This document shows positions 1 to 13,867 of a DNA stretch of 64,000 bases, piece by piece. This DNA comes from Clarkia xantiana subsp. parviflora (lineage: Eukaryota > Streptophyta > Magnoliopsida > Myrtales > Onagraceae), in assembly GCA_036873135.1 (NCBI GenBank), contig JAPTYO010000040.1, forward strand, positions 453,216 to 517,215, given 5' to 3'. Within the stretch, counting starts at the first letter, position 1. Every line of letters begins with the position of its first letter. Under the pieces are notes generated by a model. That model had not been told where the DNA came from and made no database searches. It worked only from the letters and a program-made list of their open reading frames with translations. The position numbers and the translations under genes are program-made.

Positions 1-3000
1 TGGTGCTTAGATTCCGATATGACAAAATGGTTTCAACCATTCCAGGTCTTTATACGACGAGTTAGAATGCAAATAAACTGATTTCATCAAAAATAGAGGT
101 CCGAGTGAGGTTATATTGAAAAAATGAGAAAATGGCCGAATCGAAGATTTTTCCTTACTTACCATCACAGAAAACTTGGTGCTTATGATTCGATATGAGA
201 AATGGTTTCAACCATTCCACGGTCTTATACGACGAGTTAGAATGCAAATAAAACTGATTTCATAAAAAAATAGAGGTCCGAGTGAGGTTATATTGAAAAA
301 ATGAAAAAAAATAAGAAAATTGGCCGAAACCGAAGATTTTCCTTACTTACCATCACAGAAAACTTGGTGCTTATGATTCCGATATGAGAAATGGTTTCAC
401 CATTCCACGGTCTTATACGACGAGTTAGAATGCAAATAAAACTGATTTCATAAAAAATAGAGGTCCGAGTGAGGTTATATTGAAAAAATGAGAAAATTGG
501 CCGAAACCGAAGATTTTTCCTTACTTACCATCACAGAAACTTGGTGCTTATGATTCCGATATGAGAAATGTTTTCAACCATTCCACGGTCTTATACGACG
601 AGTTAGAATGCAAATAAAACTGATTTCATCAAAAATAGAGGTCCGAGTGAGGTTATATTGAAAAAATGAGAAAATTGGCCGAAATCGAAGATTTTTCCTT
701 ACTTACCATCACAGAAAACTTGGTGCTTATGATTCCGATATGAGAAATGGTTTCAACCATTCCACGGTCTTATACGACGAGTTAGAATGCAAATAAAACT
801 GATTTCATAAAAAATAGAGGTCCGAGTGAGGTTATATTGAAAAAATGAGAAAATTGGCCGAAATCGAAGATTTTTCCTTACTAACCATCACAGAAAACTT
901 GGTGCTTATGATTCCGATATGAGAAATGGTTTCAACCATTCCACGGTCTTATACGACGACGTTAGAATGCAAATAAAACTGATTTCATAAAAAATAGAGG
1001 TCCGAGTGGAGTGAGGTTATATTGAAAAATGAGAAAATTGGCCGAAATCGAAGATTTTCCTTACTTACCATCACAGAAAACTTGGTGCTTATGATTCCGA
1101 TATGAGAAATGGTTTCAACCATTCCACGGTCTTATACGACGAGTTAGAATGCAAAATAAAACTGATTTCATAAAAAATAGAGGTCCGAGTGAGGTTATAT
1201 TGAAAAAATGAGAAAATTGGCCCGAATCGAAGATTTTCCTTACTTACCATCACAGAAAACTTGGTGCTTATGATTCCGATATGAGAAATGGTTTCAACCA
1301 TTCCACGGTCTTATACGACGAGTTAGAATGCAAATAAAACTGATTTCATAAAAAATAGAGGTCCGAGAGTGAGGTTATATTGAAAAAATGAGAAAATTGG
1401 CCGAAATCGAAGATTTTCCTTACTAACCATCACAGAAAACTTGGTGCTTATGATTCCGATATGACAAATGGTTTCAACCATTCCACGGTCTTATACGACG
1501 AGTTAGAATGCAAATAAAACTGATTTCATCAAGAATAGAGGTCCGAGTGAGGTTATATTGAAAAAATGAGAAAATTGGCCGAAATCGAAGATTTTTCCTT
1601 ACAACCATCACAGAAAACTTGGTGCTTATGATTCCGATATGAGAAATGGTTTCAACCATTCCACGGTCTTATACGACGAGTTAGAATGCAAATAAAACTG
1701 ATTTCATAAAAAATAGAGGTCCGAGTGAGGTTATATTGAAAAAATGAGAAAATTGGCCGAAATCGAAGATTTTTCCTTACTTACCATCACAGAAAACTTG
1801 GTGCTTATGATTCCGATATGAGAAATGGTTTCAACCATTCCACGGTCTTATACGACGAGTTAGAATGCAAATAAAACTGATTTCATAAAAAATAGAGGTC
1901 CGAGTGAGGTTATATTGAAAAAATGAGAAAATTGGCCGAAATCGAAGATTTTTCCTTACTAACCATCACAGAAAACTTGGTGCTTATGATTCCGATATGA
2001 GAAATGGTTTCAACCATTCCACGGTCTTATACGACGAGTTAGATGCAAATAAAACTGATTTCATAGAAAATAGAGGTCCGAGTGAGGTTATATTGAAAAA
2101 ATGAGAAAATTGGCCGAAATCGAAGATTTTTCCTTACTACCATCACAGAAAACTTGGTGCTTATGATTCCGATATATGAAAATGGTTTCACCATTCCACG
2201 GTCTTATACGACGAGTTAGAATGCAAATAAAACTGATTTCATCAAAAATAGAGGTCCGAGTGAGGTTATATTGAAAAAATGAGAAAATTGGCCGAAATCG
2301 AAGATTTTTCCTTACTTACCATCACAGAAAACTTGGTGCTTATGATTCCGATATGACAAATGGTTTCAACCATTCCACGGTCTTATACGACGAGTTAGAA
2401 TGCAAATAAAACTGATTTCATAAAAAATAGAGGTCCGAGTGAGGTTATATTGAAAAAATGAGAAAATTGGCCGAAATCGAAGATTTTTCCTTACTACCAT
2501 CACAGAAAACTTGGTGCTTATGATTCCGATATGACAAATGGTTTCAACCATTCCACGGTCTTATACGACGAGTTAGAATGCAAATAAAACTGATTTCATC
2601 AAGAATAGAGGTCCGAGTGAGGTTATATTGAAAAAATGAGAAAATTGGCCGAAATCGAAGATTTTTCCTTACTAACCATCACAGAAAACTTGGTGCTTAT
2701 GATTCCGATATGAAAAATTGTTTCAACCATTCCACGGTCTTATACGACGAGTTAGAATGCAAATAAAACTGATTTCATCAAAAAATAGAGGTCCGAGTGA
2801 GGTTATATTGAAAAAATGAGAAAATTGGCCGAAATCGAAGATTTTTCCTTACTAACCATCACAGAAAACTTGGTGCTTATGATTCCGATATGACAAATGG
2901 TTTCAACCATTCCACGGTCTTATACGACGAGTTAGAATGCAAATAAAACTGATTTCATAAAAAATAGAGGTCCGAGTGAGGTTATATTGAAAAAATGAGA

Positions 3001-6000
3001 AAATTGGCCGAAATCGAAGATTTTTCCTTACTAACCATCACAGAAAACTTGGTGCTTATGATTCCGATATGAGAAATGGTTTCAACCATTCCACGGTCTT
3101 ATACGACGAGTTAGAATGCAAATAAAACTGATTTCATCAAAAATAGAGGTCCGAGTGAGGTTATATTGAAAAAATGAGAAAATTGGCCGAAATCGAAGAT
3201 TTTTCCTTACTAACCATCACAGAAAACTTGGTGCTTATGATTCCGATATGACAAATGGTTTCAACCATTCCACGGTCTTATACGACGAGTTAGAATGCAA
3301 ATAAAACTGATTTCATAAAAAATAGAGGTCCGAGTGAGGTTATATTGAAAAAATGAGAAATTGGCCGAAATCGAAGATTTTCCTTATTAACCATCACAGA
3401 AAACTTGGTGCTTATGATTCCGATATGACAAATGGTTTCAACCATTCCACGGTCTTATACGACGAGTTAGAATGCAAATAAAACTGATTTCATAAAAAAT
3501 AGAGGTCCGAGTGAGGTTATATTGAAAAAATGAGAAAATTGGCCGAAATCGAAGATTTTTCCTTACTAACCATCACAGAAAACTTGGTGCTTATGATTCC
3601 GATATGAGAAATGGTTTCAACCATTCCACGGTCTTATACGACGAGTTAGAATGCAAATAAAACTGATTTCATCAAAAATAGAGGTCCGAGTGAGGTTATA
3701 TTGAAAAAATGAGAAAATTGGCCGAAATCGAAGATTTTTCCTTACTAACCATCACAGAAAACTTGGTGCTTATGATTCCGATATGACAAATGGTTTCAAC
3801 CATTCCACGGTCTTATACGACGAGTTAGAATGCAAATAAAACTGATTTCATAAAAAATAGAGGTCCGAGTGAGGTTATATTGAAAAAATGAGAAAATTGG
3901 CCGAAATCGAAGATTTTTCCTTACTTACCATCACAGAAAACTTGGTGCTTATGATTCCGATATGAGAAATGGTTTCAACCATTCCACGGTCTTATACGAC
4001 GAGTTAGAATGCAAATAAAACTGATTTCATAAAAAATAGAGGTCCGAGTGAGGTTATATTGAAAAAATGAGAAAATTGGCCGAAATCGAAGATTTTTCCT
4101 TACTAACCATCACAGAAAACTTGGTGCTTATGATTCCGATATGAGAAATGGTTTCAACCATTCCACGGTCTTATACGACGAGTTAGAATGCAAATAAAAC
4201 TGATTTCATAAAAATAGAGGTCCGAGTGAGGTTATATTGAAAAAATGAGAAAATTGGCCGAAATCGAAGATTTTTCCTTACTAACCATCACAGAAAACTT
4301 GGTGCTTATGATTCCGATATGACAAATGGTTTCAACCATTCCACGGTCTTATACGACGAGTTAGAATGCAAATAAAACTGATTTCATAAAAAATAGAGGT
4401 CCGAGTGAGGTTATATTGAAAAAATGAGAAAATTGGCCGAAATCGAAGATTTTTCCTTACTAACCATCACAGAAAACTTGGTGCTTATGATTCCGATATG
4501 ACAAATGGTTTCAACCATTCCACGGTCTTATACGACGAGTTAGAATGCAAATAAAACTGATTTCATAAAAAATAGAGGTCCGAGTGAGGTTATATTGAAA
4601 AAATGAGAAAATTGGCCGAAATCGAAGATTTTTCCTTACTAACCATCACAGAAAACTTGGTGCTTATGATTCCGATATGAGAAATGGTTTCAACCATTCC
4701 ACGGTCTTATACGACGAGTTAGAATGCAAATAAAACTGATTTCATAAAAATAGAGGTCCGAGTGAGGTTATATTGAAAAAATGAGAAAATTGGCCGAAAT
4801 CGAAGATTTTTCCTTACTAACCATCACAGAAAACTTGGTGCTTATGATTCCGATATGAGAAATGGTTTCAACCATTCCACGGTCTTATACGACGAGTTAG
4901 AATGCAAATAAAACTGATTTCATAAAAAATAGAGGTCCGAGTGAGGTTATATTGAAAAAATGAGAAAATTGGCCGAAATCGAAGATTTTTCCTTACTAAC
5001 CATCACAGAAAACTTGGTGCTTATGATTCCGATATGACAAATGGTTTCAACCATTCCACGGTCTTATACGACGAGTTAGAATGCAAATAAAACTGATTTC
5101 ATAAAAAATAGAGGTCCGAGTGAGGTTATATTGAAAAAATGAGAAAATTGGCCGAAATCGAAGATTTTTCCTTACTAACCATCACAGAAAACTTGGTGCT
5201 TATGATTCCGATATGACAAATGGTTTCAACCATTCCACGGTCTTATACGACGAGTTAGAATGCAAATAAAACTGATTTCATAAAAAATAGAGGTCCGAGT
5301 GAGGTTATATTGAAAAAATGAGAAAATTGGCCGAAATCGAAGATTTTTCCTTACTAACCATCACAGAAAACTTGGTGCTTATGATTCCGATATGAGAAAT
5401 GGTTTCAACCATTCCACGGTCTTATACGACGAGTTAGAATGCAAATAAAACTGATTTCATAAAAAATAGAGGTCCGAGTGAGGTTATATTGAAAAAATGA
5501 GAAAATTGGCCGAAATCGAAGATTTTTCCTTACTAACCATCACAGAAAACTTGGTGCTTATGATTCCGATATGACAAATGGTTTCAACCATTCCACGGTC
5601 TTATACGACGAGTTAGAATGCAAATAAAACTGATTTCATAAAAAATAGAGGTCCGAGTGAGGTTATATTGAAAAAATGAGAAAATTGGCCGAAATCGAAG
5701 ATTTTTCCTTACTTACCATCACAGAAAACTTGGTGCTTATGATTCCGATATGACAAATGGTTTCAACCATTCCACGGTCTTATACGACGAGTTAGAATGC
5801 AAATAAAACTGATTTCATAAAAAATAGAGGTCCGAGTGAGGTTATATTGAAAAAATGAGAAAATTGGCCGAAATCGAAGATTTTTCCTTACTAACCATCA
5901 CAGAAAACTTGGTGCTTATGATTCCGATATGAGAAATGGTTTCAACCATTCCACGGTCTTATACGACGAGTTAGAATGCAAATAAAACTGATTTCATAAA

Positions 6001-9000
6001 AAATAGAGGTCCGAGTGAGGTTATATTGAAAAAATGAGAAAATTGGCCGAAATCGAAGATTTTTCCTTACTAACCATCACAGAAAACTTGGTGCTTATGA
6101 TTCCGATATGAGAAATGGTTTCAACCATTCCACGGTCTTATACGACGAGTTAGAATGCAAATAAAACTGATTTCATCAAAAATAGAGGTCCGAGTGAGGT
6201 TATATTGAAAAAATGAGAAAATTGGCCGAAATCGAAGATTTTTCCTTACTTACCATCACAGAAAACTTGGTGCTTATGATTCCGATATGAAAAATGGTTT
6301 CAACCATTCCACGGTCTTATACGACGAGTTAGAATGCAAATAAAACTGATTTCATCAAAAATAGAGGTCCGAGTGAGGTTATATTGAAAAAATGAGAAAA
6401 TTGGCCGAAATCGAAGATTTTTCCTTACTTACCATCACAGAAAACTTGGTGCTTATGATTCCGATATGACAAATGGTTTCAACCATTCCACGGTCTTATA
6501 CGACGAGTTAGAATGCAAATAAAACTGATTTCATAAAAAATAGAGGTCCGAGTGAGGTTATATTGAAAAAATGAGAAAATTGGCCGAAATCGAAGATTTT
6601 TCCTTACTAACCATCACAGAAAACTTGGTGCTTATGATTCCGATATGAGAAATGGTTTCAACCATTCCACGGTCTTATACGACGAGTTAGAATGCAAATA
6701 AAACTGATTTCATAAAAAATAGAGGTCCGAGTGAGGTTATATTGAAAAAATGAGAAAATTGGCCGAAATCGAAGATTTTTCCTTACTTACCATCACAGAA
6801 AACTTGGTGCTTATGATTCCGATATGAGAAATGGTTTCAACCATTCCACGGTCTTATACGACGAGTTAGAATGCAAATAAAACTGATTTCATAAAAAATA
6901 GAGGTCCGAGTGAGGTTATATTGAAAAAATGAGAAAATTGGCCGAAATCGAAGATTTTTCCTTACTAACCATCACAGAAAACTTGGTGCTTATGATTCCG
7001 ATATGAAAAATGGTTTCAACCATTCCACGGTCTTATACGACGAGTTAGAATGCAAATAAAACTGATTTCATAAAAAATAGAGGTCCGAGTGAGGTTATAT
7101 TGAAAAAATGAGAAAATTGGCCGAAATCGAAGATTTTTCCTTACTACCATCACAGAAAACTTGGTGCTTATGATTCCGATATGACAAATGGTTTCAACCA
7201 TTCCACGGTCTTATACGACGAGTTAGAATGCAAATAAAACTGATTTCATAAAAATAGAGGTCCGAGTGAGGTTATATTGAAAAAATGAGAAAATTGGCCG
7301 AAATCGAAGATTTTTCCTTACTAACCATCACAGAAAACTTGGTGCTTATGATTCCGATATGAGAAATGGTTTCAACCATTCCACGGTCTTATACGACGAG
7401 TTAGAATGCAAATAAAACTGATTTCATAAAAAATAGAGGTCCGAGTGAGGTTATATTGAAAAAATGAGAAAATTGGCCGAAATCGAAGATTTTTCCTTAC
7501 TAACCATCACAGAAAACTTGGTGCTTATGATTCCGATATGACAAATGGTTTCAACCATTCCACGGTCTTATACGACGAGTTAGAATGCAAATAAAACTGA
7601 TTTCATCAAAAATAGAGGTCCGAGTGAGGTTATATTGAAAAAATGAGAAAATTGGCCGAAATCGAAGATTTTTCCTTACTAACCATCACAGAAAACTTGG
7701 TGCTTATGATTCCGATATGACAAATGGTTTCAACCATTCCACGGTCTTATACGACGAGTTAGAATGCAAATAAAACTGATTTCATAAAAAATAGAGGTCC
7801 GAGTGAGGTTATATTGAAAAAATGAGAAAATTGGCCGAAATCGAAGATTTTTCCTTACTAACCATCACAGAAAACTTGGTGCTTATGATTCCGATATGAG
7901 AAATGGTTTCAACCATTCCACGGTCTTATACGACGAGTTAGAATGCAAATAAAACTGATTTCATAAAAAATAGAGGTCCGAGTGAGGTTATATTGAAAAA
8001 ATGAGAAAATTGGCCGAAATCGAAGATTTTTCCTTACTAACCATCACAGAAAACTTGGTGCTTATGATTCCGATATGAGAAATGGTTTCAACCATTCCAC
8101 GGTCTTATACGACGAGTTAGAATGCAAATAAAACTGATTTCATAAAAAATAGAGGTCCGAGTGAGGTTATATTGAAAAAATGAGAAAATTGGCCGAAATC
8201 GAAGATTTTTCCTTACTTACCATCACAGAAAACTTGGTGCTTATGATTCCGATATGAGAAATGGTTTCAACCATTCCACGGTCTTATACGACGAGTTAGA
8301 ATGCAAATAAAACTGATTTCATAAAAAATAGAGGTCCGAGTGAGGTTATATTGAAAAAATGAGAAAATTGGCCGAAATCGAAGATTTTTCCTTATTAACC
8401 ATCACAGAAAACTTGGTGCTTATGATTCCGATATGACAAATGGTTTCAACCATTCCACGGTCTTATACGACGAGTTAGAATGCAAATAAAACTGATTTCA
8501 TAAAAAATAGAGGTCCGAGTGAGGTTATATTGAAAAAATGAGAAAATTGGCCGAAATCGAAGATTTTTCCTTACTAACCATCACAGAAAACTTGGTGCTT
8601 ATGATTCCGATATGACAAATGGTTTCAACCATTCCACGGTCTTATACGACGAGTTAGAATGCAAATAAAACTGATTTCATCAAAAATAGAGGTCCGAGTG
8701 AGGTTATATTGAAAAAATGAGAAAATTGGCCGAAATCGAAGATTTTTCCTTACTAACCATCACAGAAAACTTGGTGCTTATGATTCCGATATGACAAATG
8801 GTTTCAACCATTCCACGGTCTTATACGACGAGTTAGAATGCAAATAAAACTGATTTCATAAAAAATAGAGGTCCGAGTGAGGTTATATTGAAAAAATGAG
8901 AAAATTGGCCGAAATCGAAGATTTTTCCTTACTAACCATCACAGAAAACTTGGTGCTTATGATTCCGATATGAGAATGGTTTCAACCATTCCACGGTCTT

Positions 9001-12000
9001 ATACGACGAGTTAGAATGCAAATAAAACTGATTTCATAAAAAATAGAGGTCCGAGTGAGGTTATATTGAAAAAATGAGAAAATTGGCCGAAATCGAAGAT
9101 TTTTCCTTACTAACCATCACAGAAAACTTGGTGCTTATGATTCCGATATGACAAATGGTTTCAACCATTCCACGGTCTTATACGACGAGTTAGAATGCAA
9201 ATAAAACTGATTTCATAAAAAATAGAGGTCCGAGTGAGGTTATATTGAAAAAATGAGAAAATTGGCCGAAATCGAAGATTTTTCCTTACTAACCATCACA
9301 GAAAACTTGGTGCTTATGATTCCGATATGAGAAATGGTTTCAACCATTCCACGGTCTTATACGACGAGTTAGAATGCAAATAAAACTGATTTCATCAAAA
9401 ATAGAGGTCCGAGTGAGGTTATATTGAAAAAATGAGAAAATTGGCCGAAATCGAAGATTTTTCCTTACTAACCATCACAGAAAACTTGGTGCTTATGATT
9501 CCGATATGACAAATGGTTTCAACCATTCCACGGTCTTATACGACGAGTTAGAATGCAAATAAAACTGATTTCATAAAAAATAGAGGTCCGAGTGAGGTTA
9601 TATTGAAAAAATGAGAAAATTGGCCGAAATCGAAGATTTTTCCTTACTAACCATCACAGAAAACTTGGTGCTTATGATTCCGATATGACAAATGGTTTCA
9701 ACCATTCCACGGTCTTATACGACGAGTTAGAATGCAAATAAAACTGATTTCATCAAAAATAGAGGTCCGAGTGAGGTTATATTGAAAAAATGAGAAAATT
9801 GGCCGAAATCGAAGATTTTTCCTTACTAACCATCACAGAAAACTTGGTGCTTATGATTCCGATATGACAAATGGTTTCAACCATTCCACGGTCTTATACG
9901 ACGAGTTAGAATGCAAATAAAACTGATTTCATAAAAAATAGAGGTCCGAGTGAGGTTATATTGAAAAAATGAGAAAATTGGCCGAAATCGAAGATTTTTC
10001 CTTACTAACCATCACAGAAAACTTGGTGCTTATGATTCCGATATGAAAATGGTTTCAACCATTCCACGGTCTTATACGACGAGTTAGAATGCAAATAAAA
10101 CTGATTTCATAAAAAATAGAGGTCCGAGTGAGGTTATATTGAAAAAATGAGAAAATTGGCCGAAATCGAAGATTTTTCCTTACTAACCATCACAGAAAAC
10201 TTGGTGCTTATGATTCCGATATGACAAATGGTTTCAACCATTCCACGGTCTTATACGACGAGTTAGAATGCAAATAAAACTGATTTCATCAAAAATAGAG
10301 GTCCGAGTGAGGTTATATTGAAAAAATGAGAAAATTGGCCGAAATCGAAGATTTTTCCTTACTAACCATCACAGAAAACTTGGTGCTTATGATTCCGATA
10401 TGAGAAATGGTTTCAACCATTCCACGGTCTTATACGACGAGTTAGAATGCAAATAAAACTGATTTCATAAAAAATAGAGGTCCGAGTGAGGTTATATTGA
10501 AAAAATGAGAAAATTGGCCGAAATCGAAGATTTTTCCTTACTAACCATCACAGAAAACTTGGTGCTTATGATTCCGATATGACAAATGGTTTCAACCATT
10601 CCACGGTCTTATACGACGAGTTAGAATGCAAATAAAACTGATTTCATCAAAAATAGAGGTCCGAGTGAGGTTATATTGAAAAAATGAGAAAATTGGCCGA
10701 AATCGAAGATTTTTCCTTACTAACCATCACAGAAAACTTGGTGCTTATGATTCCGATATGAAAATGGTTTCAACCATTCCACGGTCTTATACGATGAGTT
10801 AGAATGCAAATAAAACTGATTTCATCAAAAATAGAGGTCCGAGTGAGGTTATATTGAAAAAATGAGAAAATTGGCCGAAATCGAAGATTTTTCCTTACTA
10901 ACCATCACAGAAAACTTGGTGCTTATGATTCCGATATGAAAAATGGTTTCAACCATTCCACGGTCTTATACGACGAGTTAGAATGCAAATAAAACTGATT
11001 TCATCAAGAATAGAGGTCCGAGTGAGGTTATATTGAAAAAATGAGAAAATTGGCCGAAATCGAAGATTTTTCCTTATTAACCATCACAGAAAACTTGGTG
11101 CTTATGATTCCGATATGACAAATGGTTTCAACCATTCCACGGTCTTATACGACGAGTTAGAATGCAAATAAAACTGATTTCATAAAAAATAGAGGTCCGA
11201 GTGAGGTTATATTGAAAAAATGAAAAAATTGGCCGAAATCGAAGATTTTTCCTTACTAACCATCACAGAAAACTTGGTGCTTATGATTCCGATATGACAA
11301 ATGGTTTCAACCATTCCACGGTCTTATACGACGAGTTAGAATGCAAATAAAACTGATTTCATCAAAAATAGAGGTCCGAGTGAGGTTATATTGAAAAAAT
11401 GAAAAATTGGCCGAAATCGAAGATTTTTCCTTACAACCATCACAGAAAACTTGGTGCTTATGATTCCGATATGACAAATGGTTTCAACCATTCCACGGTC
11501 TTATACGACGAGTTAGAATGCAAATAAAACTGATTTCATAAAAAATAGAGGTCCGAGTGAGGTTATATTGAAAAAATGAGAAAATTGGCCGAAATCGAAG
11601 ATTTTTCCTTACTAACCATCACAGAAAACTTGGTGCTTATGATTCCGATATGACAAATGGTTTCAACCATTCCACGGTCTTATACGACGAGTTAGAATGC
11701 AAATAAAACTGATTTCATCAAGAATAGAGGTCCGAGTGAGGTTATATTGAAAAAATGAGAAAATTGGCCGAAATCGAAGATTTTTCCTTAACCATCACAG
11801 AAAACTTGGTGCTTATGATTCCGATATGACAAATGGTTTCAACCATTCCACGGTCTTATACGACGAGTTAGAATGCAAATAAAACTGATTTCATAAAAAA
11901 TAGAGGTCCGAGTGAGGTTATATTGAAAAAATGAGAAAATTGGCCGAAATCGAAGATTTTTCCTTACTAACCATCACAGAAAACTTGGTGCTTATGATTC

Positions 12001-13772
12001 CGATATGACAAATGGTTTCAACCATTCCACGGTCTTATACGACGAGTTAGAATGCAAATAAAACTGATTTCATAAAAAATAGAGGTCCGAGTGAGGTTAT
12101 ATTGAAAAAATGAGAAAATTGGCCGAAATCGAAGATTTTTCCTTACTAACCATCACAGAAAACTTGGTGCTTATGATTCCGATATGAAAATGGTTTCAAC
12201 CATTCCACGGTCTTATACGATGAGTTAGAATGCAAATAAAACTGATTTCATCAAGAATAGAGGTCCGAGTGAGGTTATATTGAAAAAATGAGAAAATTGG
12301 CCGAAATCGAAGATTTTTCCTTACAACCATCACAGAAAACTTGGTGCTTATGATTCCGATATGACAAATGGTTTCAACCATTCCACGGTCTTATACGATG
12401 AGTTAGAATGCAAATAAAACTGATTTCATAGAAAATAGAGTTCCGAGTGAGGTTATATTGAAAAAATGAGAAAATTGGCCGAAATCGAAGATTTTTCCTT
12501 ACTAACCATCACAGAAAACTTGGTGCTTATGATTCCGATATGACAAATGGTTTCAACCATTCCACGGTCTTATACGACGAGTTAGAATGCAAATAAAACT
12601 GATTTCATAAAAAATAGAGGTCCGAGTGAGGTTATATTGAAAAAATGAAAAAATTGGCCGAAATCGAAGATTTTTCCTTACTAACCATCACAGAAAACTT
12701 GGTGCTTATGATTCCGATATGACAAATGGTTTCAACCATTCCACGGTCTTATACGATGAGTTAGAATGCAAATAAAACTGATTTCATCAAGAATAGAGGT
12801 CCGAGTGAGGTTATATTGAAAAAATGAGAAAATTGGCCGAAATCGAAGATTTTTCCTTACTAACCATCACAGAAAACTTGGTGCTTATGATTCCGAAATG
12901 AGAAATGGTTTCAACCATTCCACGGTCTTATACGACGAGTTAGAATGCAAATAAAACTGATTTCATAAAAAATAGAGGTCCGAGTGAGGTTATATTGAAA
13001 AAATGAGAAAATTGGCCGAAATCGAAGATTTTTCCTTACTAACCATCACAGAAAACTTGGTGCTTATGATTCCGATATGACAAATGGTTTCAACCATTCC
13101 ACGGTCTTATACGATGAGTTAGAATGCAAATAAAACTGATTTCATCAAGAATAGAGGTCCGAGTGAGGTTATATTGAAAAAATGAGAAAATTGGCCGAAA
13201 TCGAAGATTTTTCCTTATTAACCATCACAGAAAACTTGATGCTTATGATTCCGATATGACAAATGGTTTCAACCATTCCACGGTCTTATACGACGATTTA
13301 GAATGCAAATAAAACTGATTTCATAAAAAATAGAGGTCCGAGTGAGGTTATATTGAAAAAATGAAAAAATTGGCCGAAATCGAAGATTTTTCCTTACTAA
13401 CTATCACAGAAAACTTGGTGCTTATGATTCCGATATGACAAATGGTTTCAACCATTCCACGGTCTTATGCGATGAGTTAGAATGCAAATAAAACTGATTT
13501 CATCAAGAATAGATGTCCGAGTGAGGTTATATTGAAAAAATGAGAAAATTGGCCGAAATCGAAGATTTTTCCTTACTAATCATCACAGAAAACTTGGTGC
13601 TTATGATTCCGATATGACAAATGGTTTCAACCATTCCACGGTCTTATATGACGAATTAGAATGCAAATAAAACTGATTTCATAAAAAATAGAGGTCCGAG
13701 TGAGGTTATATTGAAAAAATGAGAAATCTGGCCGAAATCGAAGATTTTTCCTTACTAACCATCACAGAAAAC
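1..13772. repeat. Core of 179-bp tandem satellite array
   Basis: About 77 head-to-tail copies of one monomer; successive copies of the landmark TTGGTGCTTATGATTCC fall 177-180 bp apart (for example 3049, 3228, 3405, 3584). Copies between about 2.2 and 13.7 kb are nearly identical and differ at a few diagnostic sites: GATATGA followed by G, C or A; TCATAAAAAATAG versus TCATCAAAAATAG or TCATCAAGAATAG; and ACTAACC versus ACTTACC. The array enters from beyond position 1. A 170-180 bp unit is the common size class of plant centromeric and heterochromatic satellites, so a centromeric, pericentromeric or subtelomeric role is possible, but no CENH3 evidence exists here and no telomere-type repeat is seen nearby. 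The recurring minus-strand 61-76 codon open frames within it are by-products of the repeat, not genes. Confidence 0.97.
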
Positions 13773-13867
13773 TTGGTGCTTCTGATTCCGATATGACAAA
13801 TGGTTTCAACCATTCCAGAAAATTTGCTGAAACCGAAGATTTTTCCTTACTAACCATCACAGAAAAC
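13773..13867. repeat. Truncated satellite monomer at subfamily junction
   Basis: This unit is 95 bp instead of 179 bp. It runs normally through GGTTTCAACCATTCC to about 13,816 and then jumps directly to AGAAAATTTGCTGAAACCG, so about 84 bp of the middle of the monomer is missing. Left of the break the copies are of the homogeneous core type; right of it they are of the diverged edge type. It is best read as a recombination or deletion joint between two subfamilies. Confidence 0.9.
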
